Of a stretch of 64,000 bases of DNA, positions 26,425 through 35,973 are shown one piece after another; positions within the stretch are counted from its first letter, which is position 1, and every line of letters starts with the position of its first letter. The notes under the pieces are model-generated. The model was not told where the DNA came from, searched no databases, and saw only the letters and a list, made by a program, of their open reading frames with translations. Both the position numbers and the translations under genes were made by a program. The DNA is from JAPYTY01 sp036338435 (lineage in GTDB: Bacteria; Acidobacteriota; UBA6911; RPQK01; JADFOI01). The stretch covers positions 4,522-68,521 of the forward strand of contig JAYZCG010000052.1 of NCBI GenBank assembly GCA_036338435.1, written 5' to 3'.

Positions 26425-27993
26425 CTATTGGGAAAACCCAGGAGGTGCCTGAAAACCACCTACGAAATCCGCCATCTGGCCGGCGATGTCAATTGGTGTA
26501 GCATCTTCAAAGTATGGTCCCATGATTTGCATGCCGACTGGCAAGCCTTCTTTAGTTTGGCCAACAGGAGCTGTCGTTGCAGGCAACCCCGTTAATGAAG
26601 CAAACGCAATCCAGAACAGCATATCATCGTAAGGTCTTAGCCCTTCTGGGGTAGCTATCGTTCTTTCGGAGCGTTCCCTGTGATCATGACGAAAAGCAGG
26701 AGCAAAAGCCGTCGGCATTAGGAAGGCGTCGTGTGTACGGAAATACTTTTGCCACGCAGCACGAGCAGCTATTCTCTCGTTATCTGCAGCTTGAAAGTAT
26801 TTGTGACGAGCTGTTCTTGCCAGGGCCTCTATTGCCTCTCGGCTACCATCCTGGCGCATTGCTCGCTTACGTAGTTCCTCAACTTGGTCATCGTTAATAG
26901 AGGAGGCCCCGGTAGCGAACAGAAGATAGCGATAGGTATCATACTGTTTGACAGGATCAACATCCGGAGGCCATCCTTCCTCTAGGCTTACTCCTGCTCT
27001 ACGCAGAGTTTCAATTGCCGCGACTAAAATTTCTTTGACATCGGAGGAGACGGGGCAGGATGAACTATCCATAACGAAACCAATGCGACAATCAGTGATA
27101 CGAGTGCGTCGAGCAGGAGGAAGAACCCACCTGTAGGCAATGGCTTTTTCATTGTCTGGTCCTCCTAATATACTGAGCGCAATCTTCAAATCTGTTGCAC
27201 TCCGTGCCAGAGGCCCGACAACATTCAAGTTTAGTCGGCCCAGAGGTTTGGGTGGATCTCCTGGCAGAGGAGGGATGTGTCCTTGTGGGGGCACTATACC
27301 CAGCGTTGGTTTGTGTCCGTATACGCCAGAGAAGTGTGCTGGAATGCGGATCGAACCGCCAATATCGCTACCAACTGATAGGTAGCTGAGTCCTGCAGCT
27401 AAGGCAGCGGCACCGCCGCCAGTCGAACCGCCTGGGGTTCGTTCTAGATCCCAAGGATTGTTGGTTGTTCCATGAATCGTGTTATAGCTTTGCCAATCTC
27501 TAAGCATAAATGAGACGTTGGTGTTACCCAAGATGACCGCGCCTGCACTACGTAGACGAGTAACAACTGTTGCGTCTTGATTGGGAATGTTGTCGGACAA
27601 AGCAGGTACTCCTGCAGTTGTTCGGACTCCTGCTATCGCCAATGCATTCTTAATTGTGATGGGGACTCCATGTAAGGGTCCCCACCACTGTCCTTTTGCC
27701 AGAGCCTCATCAGCAGCGCGGGCCTGGGCCAGTGCTGTATCTTCTAAAAGTGTGACAATTGCATTGAGGGTGGGATTGTACTGTTCGATACGGGCAAGAG
27801 TATGTTGTGTGAGTTCTAGTGATGAAATCACTCCACCACGGATCGCACGTGCTGCCTCAGTTAGTGTTCCAAAATCTGTATCAAATGTAATCGGGGCCCC
27901 GGATGTGGTTTTCCACTGAGCCGTATAGAGTATTCCTAACGGCACTCCGGTTGTGGCTTTGAGAAACGATCGTCGATTCACTGCAGTCCTCAT
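26425..27993 (-). CDS. Tat-exported amidase signature family protein
   Basis: 522 aa. A twin-arginine signal RRSFLKAT starts at residue 7. Amidase signature catalytic triad: Lys115 (VPITIKNALAI), a serine in GGSTGGG near 190 and the nucleophile serine near 214 in SDIGGSIRIP. Late family motifs SLTGLPATTAPVG and GLPVGMQIMGP are present. It hydrolyses an amide bond; the substrate is unknown. Export with the Tat signal puts it in the periplasm. AGGAG is ~8 nt before the ATG. A second amidase of the same superfamily is at 62480-63934. Confidence 0.92.
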   Translation of the reverse strand: MRTAVNRRSFLKATTGVPLGILYTAQWKTTSGAPITFDTDFGTLTEAARAIRGGVISSLELTQHTLARIEQYNPTLNAIVTLLEDTALAQARAADEALAKGQWWGPLHGVPITIKNALAIAGVRTTAGVPALSDNIPNQDATVVTRLRSAGAVILGNTNVSFMLRDWQSYNTIHGTTNNPWDLERTPGGSTGGGAAALAAGLSYLSVGSDIGGSIRIPAHFSGVYGHKPTLGIVPPQGHIPPLPGDPPKPLGRLNLNVVGPLARSATDLKIALSILGGPDNEKAIAYRWVLPPARRTRITDCRIGFVMDSSSCPVSSDVKEILVAAIETLRRAGVSLEEGWPPDVDPVKQYDTYRYLLFATGASSINDDQVEELRKRAMRQDGSREAIEALARTARHKYFQAADNERIAARAAWQKYFRTHDAFLMPTAFAPAFRHDHRERSERTIATPEGLRPYDDMLFWIAFASLTGLPATTAPVGQTKEGLPVGMQIMGPYFEDATPIDIAGQMADFVGGFQAPPGFSQ

Positions 27994-28021
27994 AGATGCA
28001 CTCCTAATCTGTAGTTGTTGG

Positions 28022-28861
28022 TTAGTTCCCTACAGAGTTCTCCAAGTCCAGTAGTCGAGCCGCATTTTCACCTAGTATCTTGTCTAGTTCTTCAGTGGAA
28101 AAATCACGTAGTGAAGATATGCCTTCGACAACTTGTTTAAGAGGGGGCACTGAGGGCCAATCTGAGCCAAATATTGTTTTGTGAGACAAGCGGGGCAACG
28201 CGGGAAGGTATTCCAGTAGCCGATGTGGTGGAATGCCGGATAGTTCCAGGAAAACATTGGCACGGGTTCGAGCCAACGTGACAGCATGGTCATACCAGGG
28301 TCCCCTCCCGCAGTGTGCTAATACAATATTCAGGCGTGGATAATCCACGGCAACGTCGTCTAGAAAGATAGGGTCCCCGTATTTAATCCTGGACGTTGGA
28401 AAAATTGAAGAACCGGTATGAATCATCACCGGAAGACCTGCTTCTTGAGCCAGTGCGTAGATATCATTCAGCATTGGATCGTTGGGATAAAACCATTGAT
28501 AGGTTGGATATAATTTGAGTGCTTTGGCACCTGCTTTGATAAATTCTCCCAATCTTTTAACCGGATTATTCGGTTTTCTGGGATTAGCATCGACCCAGGG
28601 AAAAAGTCTTTCCTGCCCCTGGCAGAACTCGAGGACAAATTCATTGGGAATGTCGATACCGATCTGGGTGCTTTCATTGGGCAAAATCAGGCCGTAATCC
28701 ACGCCAGCACTGTCCATTTCTGACAGGACTCGTTCCGGAGTGAGAGGGAATTGACCATGTTCAGCAAACAGGTCTGGATTGTGCTTAAGGAATAGGCCTC
28801 CATACCAGGATACATCGACCATCTGCCGTGTGAGAACGTGAATGTGGAAATCAATTTTCAT
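28022..28861 (-). CDS. Amidohydrolase_2 (TIM-barrel metal-dependent hydrolase)
   Basis: 279 aa from the ATG at 28861, which begins directly at the metal motif strand MKIDFHIHV (HxH). Further barrel motifs: GLPVMIHTGSS, LNIVLAHCGRGPWYD and the late metal aspartate in TIFGSDWPSV. The family (ACMSD/OMP decarboxylase-like, pfam Amidohydro_2) contains decarboxylases, lactonases and hydrolases. The longer open frame would overlap the transaminase gene upstream, so this start is preferred. It follows that gene by 16 bp. Confidence 0.88.
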   Translation of the reverse strand: MKIDFHIHVLTRQMVDVSWYGGLFLKHNPDLFAEHGQFPLTPERVLSEMDSAGVDYGLILPNESTQIGIDIPNEFVLEFCQGQERLFPWVDANPRKPNNPVKRLGEFIKAGAKALKLYPTYQWFYPNDPMLNDIYALAQEAGLPVMIHTGSSIFPTSRIKYGDPIFLDDVAVDYPRLNIVLAHCGRGPWYDHAVTLARTRANVFLELSGIPPHRLLEYLPALPRLSHKTIFGSDWPSVPPLKQVVEGISSLRDFSTEELDKILGENAARLLDLENSVGN

Positions 28862-28877
28862 AAACTTAAATGGCCTT

Positions 28878-29768
28878 TCAAGACAAAAATCCTCTGTCAT
28901 TTTCCTTTTTGCTCTGGCTTGTTGCACGATCTATTTCTTGTCGCAGGGCATTACTGAGTTGTTTTGTAATAGGTCCGACAGTGCCTTCGCCAATCGTCTG
29001 TCCATCTACGTCCACGACGCCGAGTACTTCTATGGTCGTGCTAGTGAGGAAGATCTCATTAGCTTGTAGCATGGTTTCAATCTGTAGAGGGATTTCATGA
29101 ACTAGCATGCCCTCTCCCTGGGCACACTGCAGAACGACGTCACGGGTAATGCCACCCAGGATTTTTTCATTTTTGGGAGGTGTATGCATCTCCCCCTCTC
29201 GAATCACAAATATGTTAGAAGCGGCCCCTTCGTTGACGACTCCGTCCTTTGTGACCCAAATAGCTTCGAATACACCCTGTTCAGTGGCTTTCTGTTTAGC
29301 TAACACATTGGGTAAAAGCGAGATGGATTTAATGTTACATCGATCCCAACGGATCTCTTCAGTGGTTATTATCGAGACCCCTTGTGCGCTTATATTTTCC
29401 GGTATCTGTACCAATGGCCTGAACGTGACAACTAAGTTGGATGTTGTTCCAGATGGGAACGCATGAGAACGGGGAGCTGATCCACGGGTCACCTGTACGT
29501 AAATTTGTGTTGCCTGTGAATTACTTTGTGCTAACCCCATGCCAATGATTTTCTTTAACTTGTTGTTATTAAGTGGTAGGACGAGGCTGATGGCGTTAGC
29601 GCTAGCGCCAAGTCTTGCGAGGTGTTCTTCTAATCTAAAAGCTTCTCCGTTGTATGCGGCAATGACCTCGTAGACTCCATCTCCGAAGACAAAGCCCCGG
29701 TCTGTTATCGACACCTTTGCTTCGTTGAGGGGAACAAATCGTCCGTCAATATAGGCTAGTTCGTTCAT
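28878..29768 (-). CDS. dat: D-amino-acid transaminase-like class IV aminotransferase
   Basis: 296 aa PLP fold type IV enzyme. YIDGRFVPLNEAKVSITDRGF and FGDGVYEVI open the fold; the PLP lysine lies in NIKSISLLPNVLAKQKA. RWDRCNIKS resembles the Dat motif, and VNEGAASNIFVI, ILGGITRDVV and ANEIFLTSTTIEVL follow. It probably interconverts D-alanine, 2-oxoglutarate, pyruvate and D-glutamate for peptidoglycan; branched-chain activity is the alternative. The Amidohydro_2 gene follows after 16 bp. No clear SD precedes the ATG. Confidence 0.85.
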   Translation of the reverse strand: MNELAYIDGRFVPLNEAKVSITDRGFVFGDGVYEVIAAYNGEAFRLEEHLARLGASANAISLVLPLNNNKLKKIIGMGLAQSNSQATQIYVQVTRGSAPRSHAFPSGTTSNLVVTFRPLVQIPENISAQGVSIITTEEIRWDRCNIKSISLLPNVLAKQKATEQGVFEAIWVTKDGVVNEGAASNIFVIREGEMHTPPKNEKILGGITRDVVLQCAQGEGMLVHEIPLQIETMLQANEIFLTSTTIEVLGVVDVDGQTIGEGTVGPITKQLSNALRQEIDRATSQSKKENDRGFLS

Positions 29769-29814
29769 ACTTGTGATTATCTACTCAACGAGTCAATTGA
29801 GTCTTATTCTGTGA

Positions 29815-30006
29815 TCACTTGGAGTCTTTAGTAATTTCCCGTTGTCGCCGCTGGTCTTGAAATTCGAAACTACAGCCACGGCAATATACTTGGGTAATTT
29901 CAAATTGTTTACCCGTGTCAGGATCGGTAGGTGTCACCGTAGTTTGTTCTTCAATGAACCCCTCGGGGGAATCGTCGCAGTTAGGACACCATAGGTCTTC
30001 ACTCAT
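29815..30006 (-). CDS. Small zinc-ribbon protein
   Basis: 63 aa from the ATG at 30006 (GGGA ~9 nt upstream); an ATG at 30021 would add five residues. Two CXXC pairs (CPNC near residue 7 and CRGC near 43) separated by a beta-rich loop form a zinc ribbon. The tail is basic. Function unknown. It lies just before tRNA-Phe on the same strand. Confidence 0.6.
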   Translation of the reverse strand: MSEDLWCPNCDDSPEGFIEEQTTVTPTDPDTGKQFEITQVYCRGCSFEFQDQRRQREITKDSK

Positions 30007-30053
30007 TTTGGAATTTCCCATTTACATCCGTCGGCGGCCCCATACGATTAGGG

Positions 30054-30126
<73 letters not shown>

Positions 30127-30287
30127 AAACTTCAAGAGGGAATTCTAACAGAAATGCTACCGGATTCAGAACATAGAAGAAGGGAGCAGACTTTCAGGAG
30201 ATGGTAAACCTTCCTTATAGCAGGATTTTCTTATGTCCCCTCTTTTCTGTATTCTTACTTCACAAGGAATTTACAAGGAGTATTGTA

Positions 30288-30668
30288 ATGAAAAAACGAA
30301 TTGATGGGGACAGTGGGGTGGCACCTCTGGGACCCTATTCACCTGCCGTTCAAGCTGATAGTTTGATTTTTGTCTCGGGTCAGATTCCACTGGATCCCAA
30401 TTCAGGAGAGGTCATTCAGGGTCCTATCCAAGACCAAGTTCGCCAAGTTTTAGATAATGTCGGGATCCTTTTGGCGGCAGCTGGTTCTTCATTGGATAGA
30501 GCACTCAAGTGTACGGTTTATCTAACCAATTTGGAGGAGTTTGATGCAATGAACGAAGTATATGCAAGCTATTTTGAAAGAGCCATTCCCCCAGCCCGCA
30601 CTACCGTTGAGGTATCCAATCTTCCAAAGGGAGTAAGAGTAGAAATTGATGTCATTGCTGAAGTGTAG
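30288..30668 (+). CDS. ridA: RidA family enamine/imine deaminase
   Basis: 126 aa from the ATG at 30288, fixed by AAGGAG 7 nt upstream. RidA/YjgF fold: APLGPYSPAVQADSLIFVSGQIP, the ligand-binding CTVYLTNLEEFDAMNEVY and the signature PPARTTVEVSNLPKGVRVEID with the substrate arginine. It hydrolyses reactive 2-aminoacrylate-type enamines made by PLP enzymes. Cytoplasmic trimer by family. Stand-alone gene closed by a strong hairpin. Confidence 0.95.
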   Translation: MKKRIDGDSGVAPLGPYSPAVQADSLIFVSGQIPLDPNSGEVIQGPIQDQVRQVLDNVGILLAAAGSSLDRALKCTVYLTNLEEFDAMNEVYASYFERAIPPARTTVEVSNLPKGVRVEIDVIAEV

Positions 30669-30682
30669 GTAAACCTGAGAGA

Positions 30683-30706
30683 GGGTGGAAGTATTTACTT
30701 CCACCC
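30683..30706. terminator. Terminator hairpin between convergent ridA and hsp20
   Basis: GGGTGGAAGTA and TACTTCCACCC are perfect 11-nt arms separated by TT (effective loop 4-6 nt). On the plus strand it is followed by TTGATTT. It lies 15 nt after the ridA stop and could act for both genes. Confidence 0.7.
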
Positions 30707-30758
30707 TTGATTTATGCTTTAAGTCCCTGGAATTTACCGGGACAACAAAAAGGGAGGG

Positions 30759-31193
30759 TTAGCTAACCGAAATGTCAATTTGACGAGGTTTGGCTTCCTC
30801 TTTCTTTTGGGCTTTGATGGTTAACACGCCATCTTCCAACTTCGCAGAGATTTTTCCAGGATCTGCCGATTCGGGCATCAGGAAACTGCGATAGAATTTG
30901 CCGTACCAGCGTTCAATGCGATGCTTTTTAGTGTCCTTGTCGTCCTCGCATTTTCTCTCAGCTGTTATGGTTAAGTGACCATTATGAATGGCGATGTCAA
31001 CATCATTCTTCTGAAATCCAGGTAATTCAGTGGTGAACACCAGTTCATTTTTAAACTCCGTCACGTCGGTGACAGGCGTCCACACGTTGTCCGATGGTGT
31101 CTTCAATTCAGTGAAACTGTCATTGAGCCAATGATCCATAACCGAATTAATTTCACACCACTGCTCAAAGGGGTTGTATGTTACTAAGTTCAT
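30759..31193 (-). CDS. Hsp20/alpha-crystallin family small heat-shock protein
   Basis: 144 aa. The alpha-crystallin domain spans ~residues 40-140: TPVTDVTEFKNELVFTTELPG, DVDIAIHNGHLTITAERK, FYRSFLMPESADPGKISAKLEDGVLTIKAQKK with the A-x-x-x-n-GVL motif. It holds unfolded proteins as an ATP-independent chaperone. GGAGG is ~9 nt before the ATG. No CIRCE element was found upstream; a short inverted repeat TTGAG-N4-CTCAA lies ~110 bp upstream and could be regulatory. Confidence 0.94.
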   Translation of the reverse strand: MNLVTYNPFEQWCEINSVMDHWLNDSFTELKTPSDNVWTPVTDVTEFKNELVFTTELPGFQKNDVDIAIHNGHLTITAERKCEDDKDTKKHRIERWYGKFYRSFLMPESADPGKISAKLEDGVLTIKAQKKEEAKPRQIDISVS

Positions 31194-31414
31194 CGTTTTG
31201 AACCTCCGTTATATTCTCCACGTAGGTTGTTGCACATGCAGCAGATCCAAAAGTGGAGTTCATTTCATTATGTCAATTCAGTAGCTACTTACTTGAGGAT
31301 TCTCAAAACCCTCACTAGTTATTTAAGATCGACTCCGAATAGTGTCAAGGTGTGGTGACTGGGAAGAGTGAAAAATATTGACTGAACTGCGTTCAATGTT
31401 ATGATCACGTCGAC

Positions 31415-32578
31415 GTGCGGCAAGTCTATCTCGATAACAATGCCACGACTTTACTAGATCCGGCCGTATTTGAGGCTATGAGTCCCTACTATACGCAGGA
31501 CTATGGTAATGCCTCTTCCATACATGCCCCGGGTCAAAAGGCGCGTTCGGCTATCGAAGATGCCCGGGCCCATGTAGCCGATTTGATTGGTGCCAAAACC
31601 AGTGAAATTGTTTTTACTAGTGGAGCTACCGAATCCGACAACACTGCACTTCGTGGAGTTGCTATGGCACTCCATCTCAAAGGCCAACACATTATTACGA
31701 CCGCTATTGAGCATCTTGCTGTGTTGGACACCTGCCGGCAACTGGAAGAAGAAGGGTTTCGAGTAAGCTATTTGCCAGTTGATCAACAGGGACTTCTTTC
31801 ACTAGATCGTCTTCAGGAGGCAATTGACGAGGATACAATTTTAATTTCGGTCATGCATGCCAACAACGAAATTGGAGTTGTTGAACCTGTCAGAGAAATA
31901 GCTGCATTGGCGAAAGAGCGGGGGATATTGTTTCATACGGATGCAGTCCAGACGGTGGGGAAGATTCCTGTTGATGTCAGTGATTTGGGTGTTGATCTAC
32001 TTTCACTGTCAGCTCATAAGTTCCATGGACCAAAGGGCGTTGGGGCTCTCTATATTCGGGGTGATGTGACGATATCTCCTCTACTTTACGGAGGAGCACA
32101 GGAACGTGGTCGTCGGGCAGGCACTTTAAATGTGCCGGGTATTGTAGGTTTAGGAAAGACCTGTGAGATGGCTAAGGGAGCACTAGATGATTTTGGAACG
32201 CGCGTGCGACGCATTCGCGACAAATTGGAAAATGGTATTGTCGGTAATGTCTCGAATGTCTTTGTCAATGGCTCTAAAACCGATAGAGTTCCACACCTGA
32301 GCAACATCAGTTTTTTAGGAGTAGAGGGAGAGGCTTTGCTCATTGCACTCGATTTACAAGGCATAGCTGTGTCGACTGGCTCTGCTTGTTCCTCTGGAAC
32401 AGTAGAGTCTTCACATGTGTTGTCAGCTCTTCGTGGAAATCGAGATCTCCATAGGTCTGCGATTCGTTTCAGTTTGAGCCGCATGAATAATGATGAGGAC
32501 ATTGAGTATGTTTTGAGTGTCTTACCAGAAACAATCAAACGCATGCGACAAGTGTCTCCCACCTATCGAAATGGATAG
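31415..32578 (+). CDS. Cysteine desulfurase (NifS/IscS-like)
   Basis: 387 aa, GTG start at 31415. Class V PLP aminotransferase: VYLDNNATT, FTSGATESDNTAL, HTDAVQTVGK and the PLP lysine K202 in SAHKFHGPKG. The active-site cysteine is C325 in STGSACSSGT. It removes sulfur from cysteine for iron-sulfur clusters or thio-modified tRNA. No iscU, nifU or mnmA gene is adjacent, so its partner is encoded elsewhere. It ends 1 bp from the convergent SAM-hydrolase gene. Confidence 0.93.
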   Translation: MRQVYLDNNATTLLDPAVFEAMSPYYTQDYGNASSIHAPGQKARSAIEDARAHVADLIGAKTSEIVFTSGATESDNTALRGVAMALHLKGQHIITTAIEHLAVLDTCRQLEEEGFRVSYLPVDQQGLLSLDRLQEAIDEDTILISVMHANNEIGVVEPVREIAALAKERGILFHTDAVQTVGKIPVDVSDLGVDLLSLSAHKFHGPKGVGALYIRGDVTISPLLYGGAQERGRRAGTLNVPGIVGLGKTCEMAKGALDDFGTRVRRIRDKLENGIVGNVSNVFVNGSKTDRVPHLSNISFLGVEGEALLIALDLQGIAVSTGSACSSGTVESSHVLSALRGNRDLHRSAIRFSLSRMNNDEDIEYVLSVLPETIKRMRQVSPTYRNG

Positions 32579-32579
32579 C

Positions 32580-33392
32580 TTATTTGTGCGGGATCATCTC
32601 TAGATCGATCTGATGGCCATGTTCTACCCCTAGAGTATCGGCAGCACGCCTTTCGGATATCGCAATTTCGTAGTAACCACTGCTACCAATTGTGTAAAAA
32701 ATCTGCTCTGGTGGGGCTTCTGCATAAAATCTATAATGTTGACTGATCTGCTGACCATGCACGGAAAATCTAAGGAGGTCATTATTATCCAGTAATTGCG
32801 ACACATGTTCCGGGGTGATGTTGGTAATAACATTGCCGAATGTGTCTATGTGAATCACGGTTCCCTCTAGGTGGGCAGATGAAATTTTTTTAACTGAAGG
32901 AAGGCCGGCATTTAAATAGTTTTTTATTTCCGTTCCCAACTCTTCAATTGGTGTACCTCGCACTAGCCAGGCGGCAATTGGAGCAAAGACATCGCGTCCG
33001 TGAAAAGTTGGAGAAATCGGTTGCCGCGTGTGTTTATCCGACTCAATGGCAATGACCTTCTGGACAGATTCTTGATTGTAGATAAAAGAAAAGATGCCGT
33101 TGTCAGGACCTACAAAAAAATACTTCTCAGTCACCACGACAATACCTCGACGATCGGAGCCAACTCCCGGATCAACAACGGCCAAGTGTACTGTCCTAGA
33201 AGGGAAATAAGAATAAGCACAGAGCAAACTAAAGGCGCCATCTAAGATGTTGTGAGAAGCGACGTCGTGAGTGATATCAACTATTGAGGTATCGGGACAA
33301 ATATCAAGGATGACTCCTTTCATAGCCCCTACGTAGTGTCCTCCGCCGAAGTCCGTGGTAAGGGTTATGATCGGCCGGGCTTCCTTTGTCAA
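32580..33392 (-). CDS. SAM hydroxide adenosyltransferase (DUF62 family)
   Basis: 270 aa, TTG start with GGAGGAG just upstream. Family blocks are clear: ITLTTDFGGGHYVGAMKGVI, VDITHDVASHNILDGAF, LAVVDPGVGSDRRGIVV, FVGPDNGIFSF and FHGRDVFAPIAAWL. The C-terminal domain includes HIDTFGNVITNI and IGSSGYYEIAI. Members cleave S-adenosylmethionine with water (or halide) to adenosine and methionine; the conserved D-R-H set is present, so hydroxide use is likely. Physiological role unclear. Convergent with the cysteine desulfurase gene. Confidence 0.92.
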   Translation of the reverse strand: MTKEARPIITLTTDFGGGHYVGAMKGVILDICPDTSIVDITHDVASHNILDGAFSLLCAYSYFPSRTVHLAVVDPGVGSDRRGIVVVTEKYFFVGPDNGIFSFIYNQESVQKVIAIESDKHTRQPISPTFHGRDVFAPIAAWLVRGTPIEELGTEIKNYLNAGLPSVKKISSAHLEGTVIHIDTFGNVITNITPEHVSQLLDNNDLLRFSVHGQQISQHYRFYAEAPPEQIFYTIGSSGYYEIAISERRAADTLGVEHGHQIDLEMIPHK

Positions 33393-33539
33393 ATCTCCTC
33401 CAATCTAATGATAACAGACACTTACCTGATAACCGATACTGAGACAAAATGCAGGGTGTGGCTATGTGTGCCAGTAGGCAAACAACTACGGGATGTAGTT
33501 AATGAATTTGTGATTGGGACAATTGTGTAGACTTGAGTC

Positions 33540-34364
33540 TTATCGAAGCCAGTCTTCCAGTTGAACTGATTTTTCAGTTTTCCAATCCCGGTACTTAACG
33601 ATTATAGGAGTATAAACTGAAAGCCCTTGGGACTTGCCATAGTCGGAGGTAATTGGGCGACTACCAGATACTACAACTGCCCCTTCGGGAATTTCCAAGG
33701 GCTTACCGTTTTGGGCTGTGAGCACTGTTTTTTGAGTCAGATCGTGTATTGGAGTACCTCGAGTTAAAATGACACCAGCGGCCAATATAGCTCCTTTCCG
33801 GACAATCGTGCCTTCATAGATGCCGCAGTTACCTCCCACCAGAACTTCATCTTCCACGATAACTGGAAGGGCACCTACCGGTTCTAGGACGCCTCCGATT
33901 TGGGCGGCTGCACTGATGTGAACTCGCTTTCCAATCTGTGCGCAAGATCCTACTAGAGCGTGGGAATCTACCATGGTCCCCTCATCTATATAGGCGCCCA
34001 CGTTGACGTACATTGGGGGCATACACGTCACACCAGAGGCCACGTAAGCTCCACGACGAATGGAGGACCCACCGGGTACTAGTCGAACGCCAGAGTCGAG
34101 ATGTAGGGACTTGAGGGGAAAGGTATCTTTGTCAAAGAAACGGAAATGTGTGTCAATGGATTGATCCGCTAGAGCCCCCATTCGAAACCCTACCAGAATT
34201 CCCTTTTTGACCCATGTGTTGACTTGCCATTGGTTATCTACCCTTTCGGCAGCCCGAATCTCTCCACTGTCCAATTGATCTAGAAAAGAATCTAGAGACT
34301 TGCGATCCTCTGTGTCAAACGTATCCTGGGCGTGGAGGAGTTGAATTGTTTCCTTGATGGACAT
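33540..34364 (-). CDS. dapD: 2,3,4,5-tetrahydropyridine-2,6-dicarboxylate N-succinyltransferase
   Basis: 274 aa from the ATG at 34364, 4 nt after the dapA stop; a TTG at 34382 would overlap dapA. Left-handed beta-helix enzyme: GVRLVPGGSSIRRGAYVASGV, MPPMYVNVGAYIDEGTMVDSHALVGSCAQIG-type hexapeptide repeats, then GGVLEPVGALPVIVEDEVLVGGNCGIYEG. It succinylates tetrahydrodipicolinate in the succinylase branch of DAP/lysine synthesis. Last gene of asd-dapB-dapA-dapD. dapC and dapE are not in the window. Confidence 0.95.
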   Translation of the reverse strand: MSIKETIQLLHAQDTFDTEDRKSLDSFLDQLDSGEIRAAERVDNQWQVNTWVKKGILVGFRMGALADQSIDTHFRFFDKDTFPLKSLHLDSGVRLVPGGSSIRRGAYVASGVTCMPPMYVNVGAYIDEGTMVDSHALVGSCAQIGKRVHISAAAQIGGVLEPVGALPVIVEDEVLVGGNCGIYEGTIVRKGAILAAGVILTRGTPIHDLTQKTVLTAQNGKPLEIPEGAVVVSGSRPITSDYGKSQGLSVYTPIIVKYRDWKTEKSVQLEDWLR

Positions 34365-34368
34365 AGTT

Positions 34369-35250
34369 TTAGACAAGACCAAGCTTCTCGAGTTCTCGAT
34401 CGATCGTTCGTTTGTTTTCTTCTTTCATGGAGCACAGGGGCAGACGATAAATTTCTTCAAGTTTGCCCATGCGAGATAGTGCATACTTGACGGGAATTGG
34501 ACTGGTTTCTATAAAATTAAGCTCCATCAGATTAAGATACCGGTAATGTAGTTCACGGGCTCTTCCAAGATCTCCACGCCGACCGAGATCAACAATCTGG
34601 GTCATCTCAGTAGGAATGATGTTACTGGCTACTGAGATAAGACCCTCTGCTCCCATGGCCACCATGGGCAGTGTCATGCTGTCATCGCCTGAGAGGACAA
34701 GGAAATTTGAAGGTTTTCCCTCAAGGATCTTCATGATTTGCACTAAGTCACCACTGGCCTCCTTGACCCCTAAGATGTTGTCTATTTGAGCAAGTTGCAA
34801 AGTGGTTTCTGCAGTAATGTTAGTAACAGTTCTTCCCGGTACATTATAGACAATAACCGGGATGCTAATGGATCTCGCAATTTCCCCAAAATGAAGTAAT
34901 AGTCCTTCCTGGGTGGGTTTGTTGTAGTAAGGGGTAACAGCCAACAGGGCATCTGCACCGAGGTTTTCTGCTTTCTGAGCCAAATGGACAGCATGCGTAG
35001 TGTTGTTGGTTCCGGCTCCAGCCAGAATAGGAATGGCTCCAGAGGCTACTTCAACACAGGTGCTAATTACGTTGCAGTATTCTTCTTCTGTAAGAGTCAC
35101 ACTTTCTCCCGTGGTGCCCACAGGAACCAAGAAGTCGATACCTGATTCGATTTGCCATTGAATGAACTCGCTGTAGGTTTTTAAATCAGGTTCACCATTG
35201 GGCCCAAAAGGAGTGACCAGGGCTGTGCCACAACCAGTTAAATCGATCAT
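34369..35250 (-). CDS. dapA: 4-hydroxy-tetrahydrodipicolinate synthase
   Basis: 293 aa (beta/alpha)8 barrel. Motifs: GCGTALVTPF, VPVGTTGESVTLTEEEY, AGAGTNNT, TPYYNKPTQEGL, VIVYNVPGRTV with the catalytic tyrosine, and the Schiff-base lysine in ILGVKEASGD. It condenses aspartate semialdehyde with pyruvate. Its ATG overlaps the dapB stop by 4 bp (ATGA), which indicates translational coupling. Confidence 0.96.
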   Translation of the reverse strand: MIDLTGCGTALVTPFGPNGEPDLKTYSEFIQWQIESGIDFLVPVGTTGESVTLTEEEYCNVISTCVEVASGAIPILAGAGTNNTTHAVHLAQKAENLGADALLAVTPYYNKPTQEGLLLHFGEIARSISIPVIVYNVPGRTVTNITAETTLQLAQIDNILGVKEASGDLVQIMKILEGKPSNFLVLSGDDSMTLPMVAMGAEGLISVASNIIPTEMTQIVDLGRRGDLGRARELHYRYLNLMELNFIETSPIPVKYALSRMGKLEEIYRLPLCSMKEENKRTIDRELEKLGLV

Positions 35251-35942
35251 TTATCATCTCCAAAAAACACTTTCTCAAAGTCGTAAAAACCCTGTTTCCC
35301 CTGGATCCACTCAGCGGCAATGATAGCTCCGCGAGAAAACCCTTCCCTGCTACGAGCACTGTGTTGGAGTGTCAGAGTATCGAAAGGAGAGTCGAATCCC
35401 ACCACGTGGTTACCAGGAATTGAACCGGCTCGTGTGCTGGAAGTTGGAATTTTGGAGCTGTACGATTCCAGTAGGATGTTTTGAAGACTCAGGGCAGTCC
35501 CTGAGGGGGCATCTACTTTTTGATCATGGTGGTCTTCGTGAATGAATGGACGGTAGTCCTCCCATCGAGCAAGTAGCTTTCCTGCCTGTCTGGTCAGGTA
35601 GAAAAGGGCTAGTACTCCCATGCTGTAGTTACTGGAGTACACGCATGTGCCATTCCCGGTCTCCACGATCTGGCGAACGACATCGAGCTGACCGGTCCAT
35701 CCAGTAGTTCCTTCAACAATGGGCAAACCGGCATCAACGGCGTTTTTGATGTTTGAGACAACTGCCTCAGCCACGGAAAAATCAATGACTACATCGGAGT
35801 CTTCTACCCACTTTCCAGAAAACCCTGTATCACCCGGGGCATCGTCTATATCAATGGTGTGAATGACTTCATGACCCAGTGTGAGTCCAACTTCCTCAAT
35901 CATTCTTCCCATTTTACCGTAGCCAATCAGTGTGATGCGCAT
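35247..35942 (-). CDS. dapB: 4-hydroxy-tetrahydrodipicolinate reductase
   Basis: 231 aa. The N-terminal Rossmann motif GYGKMGRMIEE is close to the start. FSVAEAVVSNIKNAVDAGLPIVEGTTGW, YSSNYSMGVLALF and the substrate motif HEDHHDQKVDAPSGTALSL follow. It reduces the DapA product with NAD(P)H. The protein is at the short end for the family. It overlaps dapA by 4 bp and lies 31 bp after asd. Confidence 0.95.
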   Translation of the reverse strand: MRITLIGYGKMGRMIEEVGLTLGHEVIHTIDIDDAPGDTGFSGKWVEDSDVVIDFSVAEAVVSNIKNAVDAGLPIVEGTTGWTGQLDVVRQIVETGNGTCVYSSNYSMGVLALFYLTRQAGKLLARWEDYRPFIHEDHHDQKVDAPSGTALSLQNILLESYSSKIPTSSTRAGSIPGNHVVGFDSPFDTLTLQHSARSREGFSRGAIIAAEWIQGKQGFYDFEKVFFGDDK

Positions 35943-35973
35943 TGTTGTCTTTCCGTGCCGTTGTTCTTTTGTT

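Noticed and set aside
31194..31414. CIRCE element controlling hsp20
   Set aside because: The TTAGCACTC-N9-GAGTGCTAA pattern is absent; only a short 5-bp inverted repeat is present.
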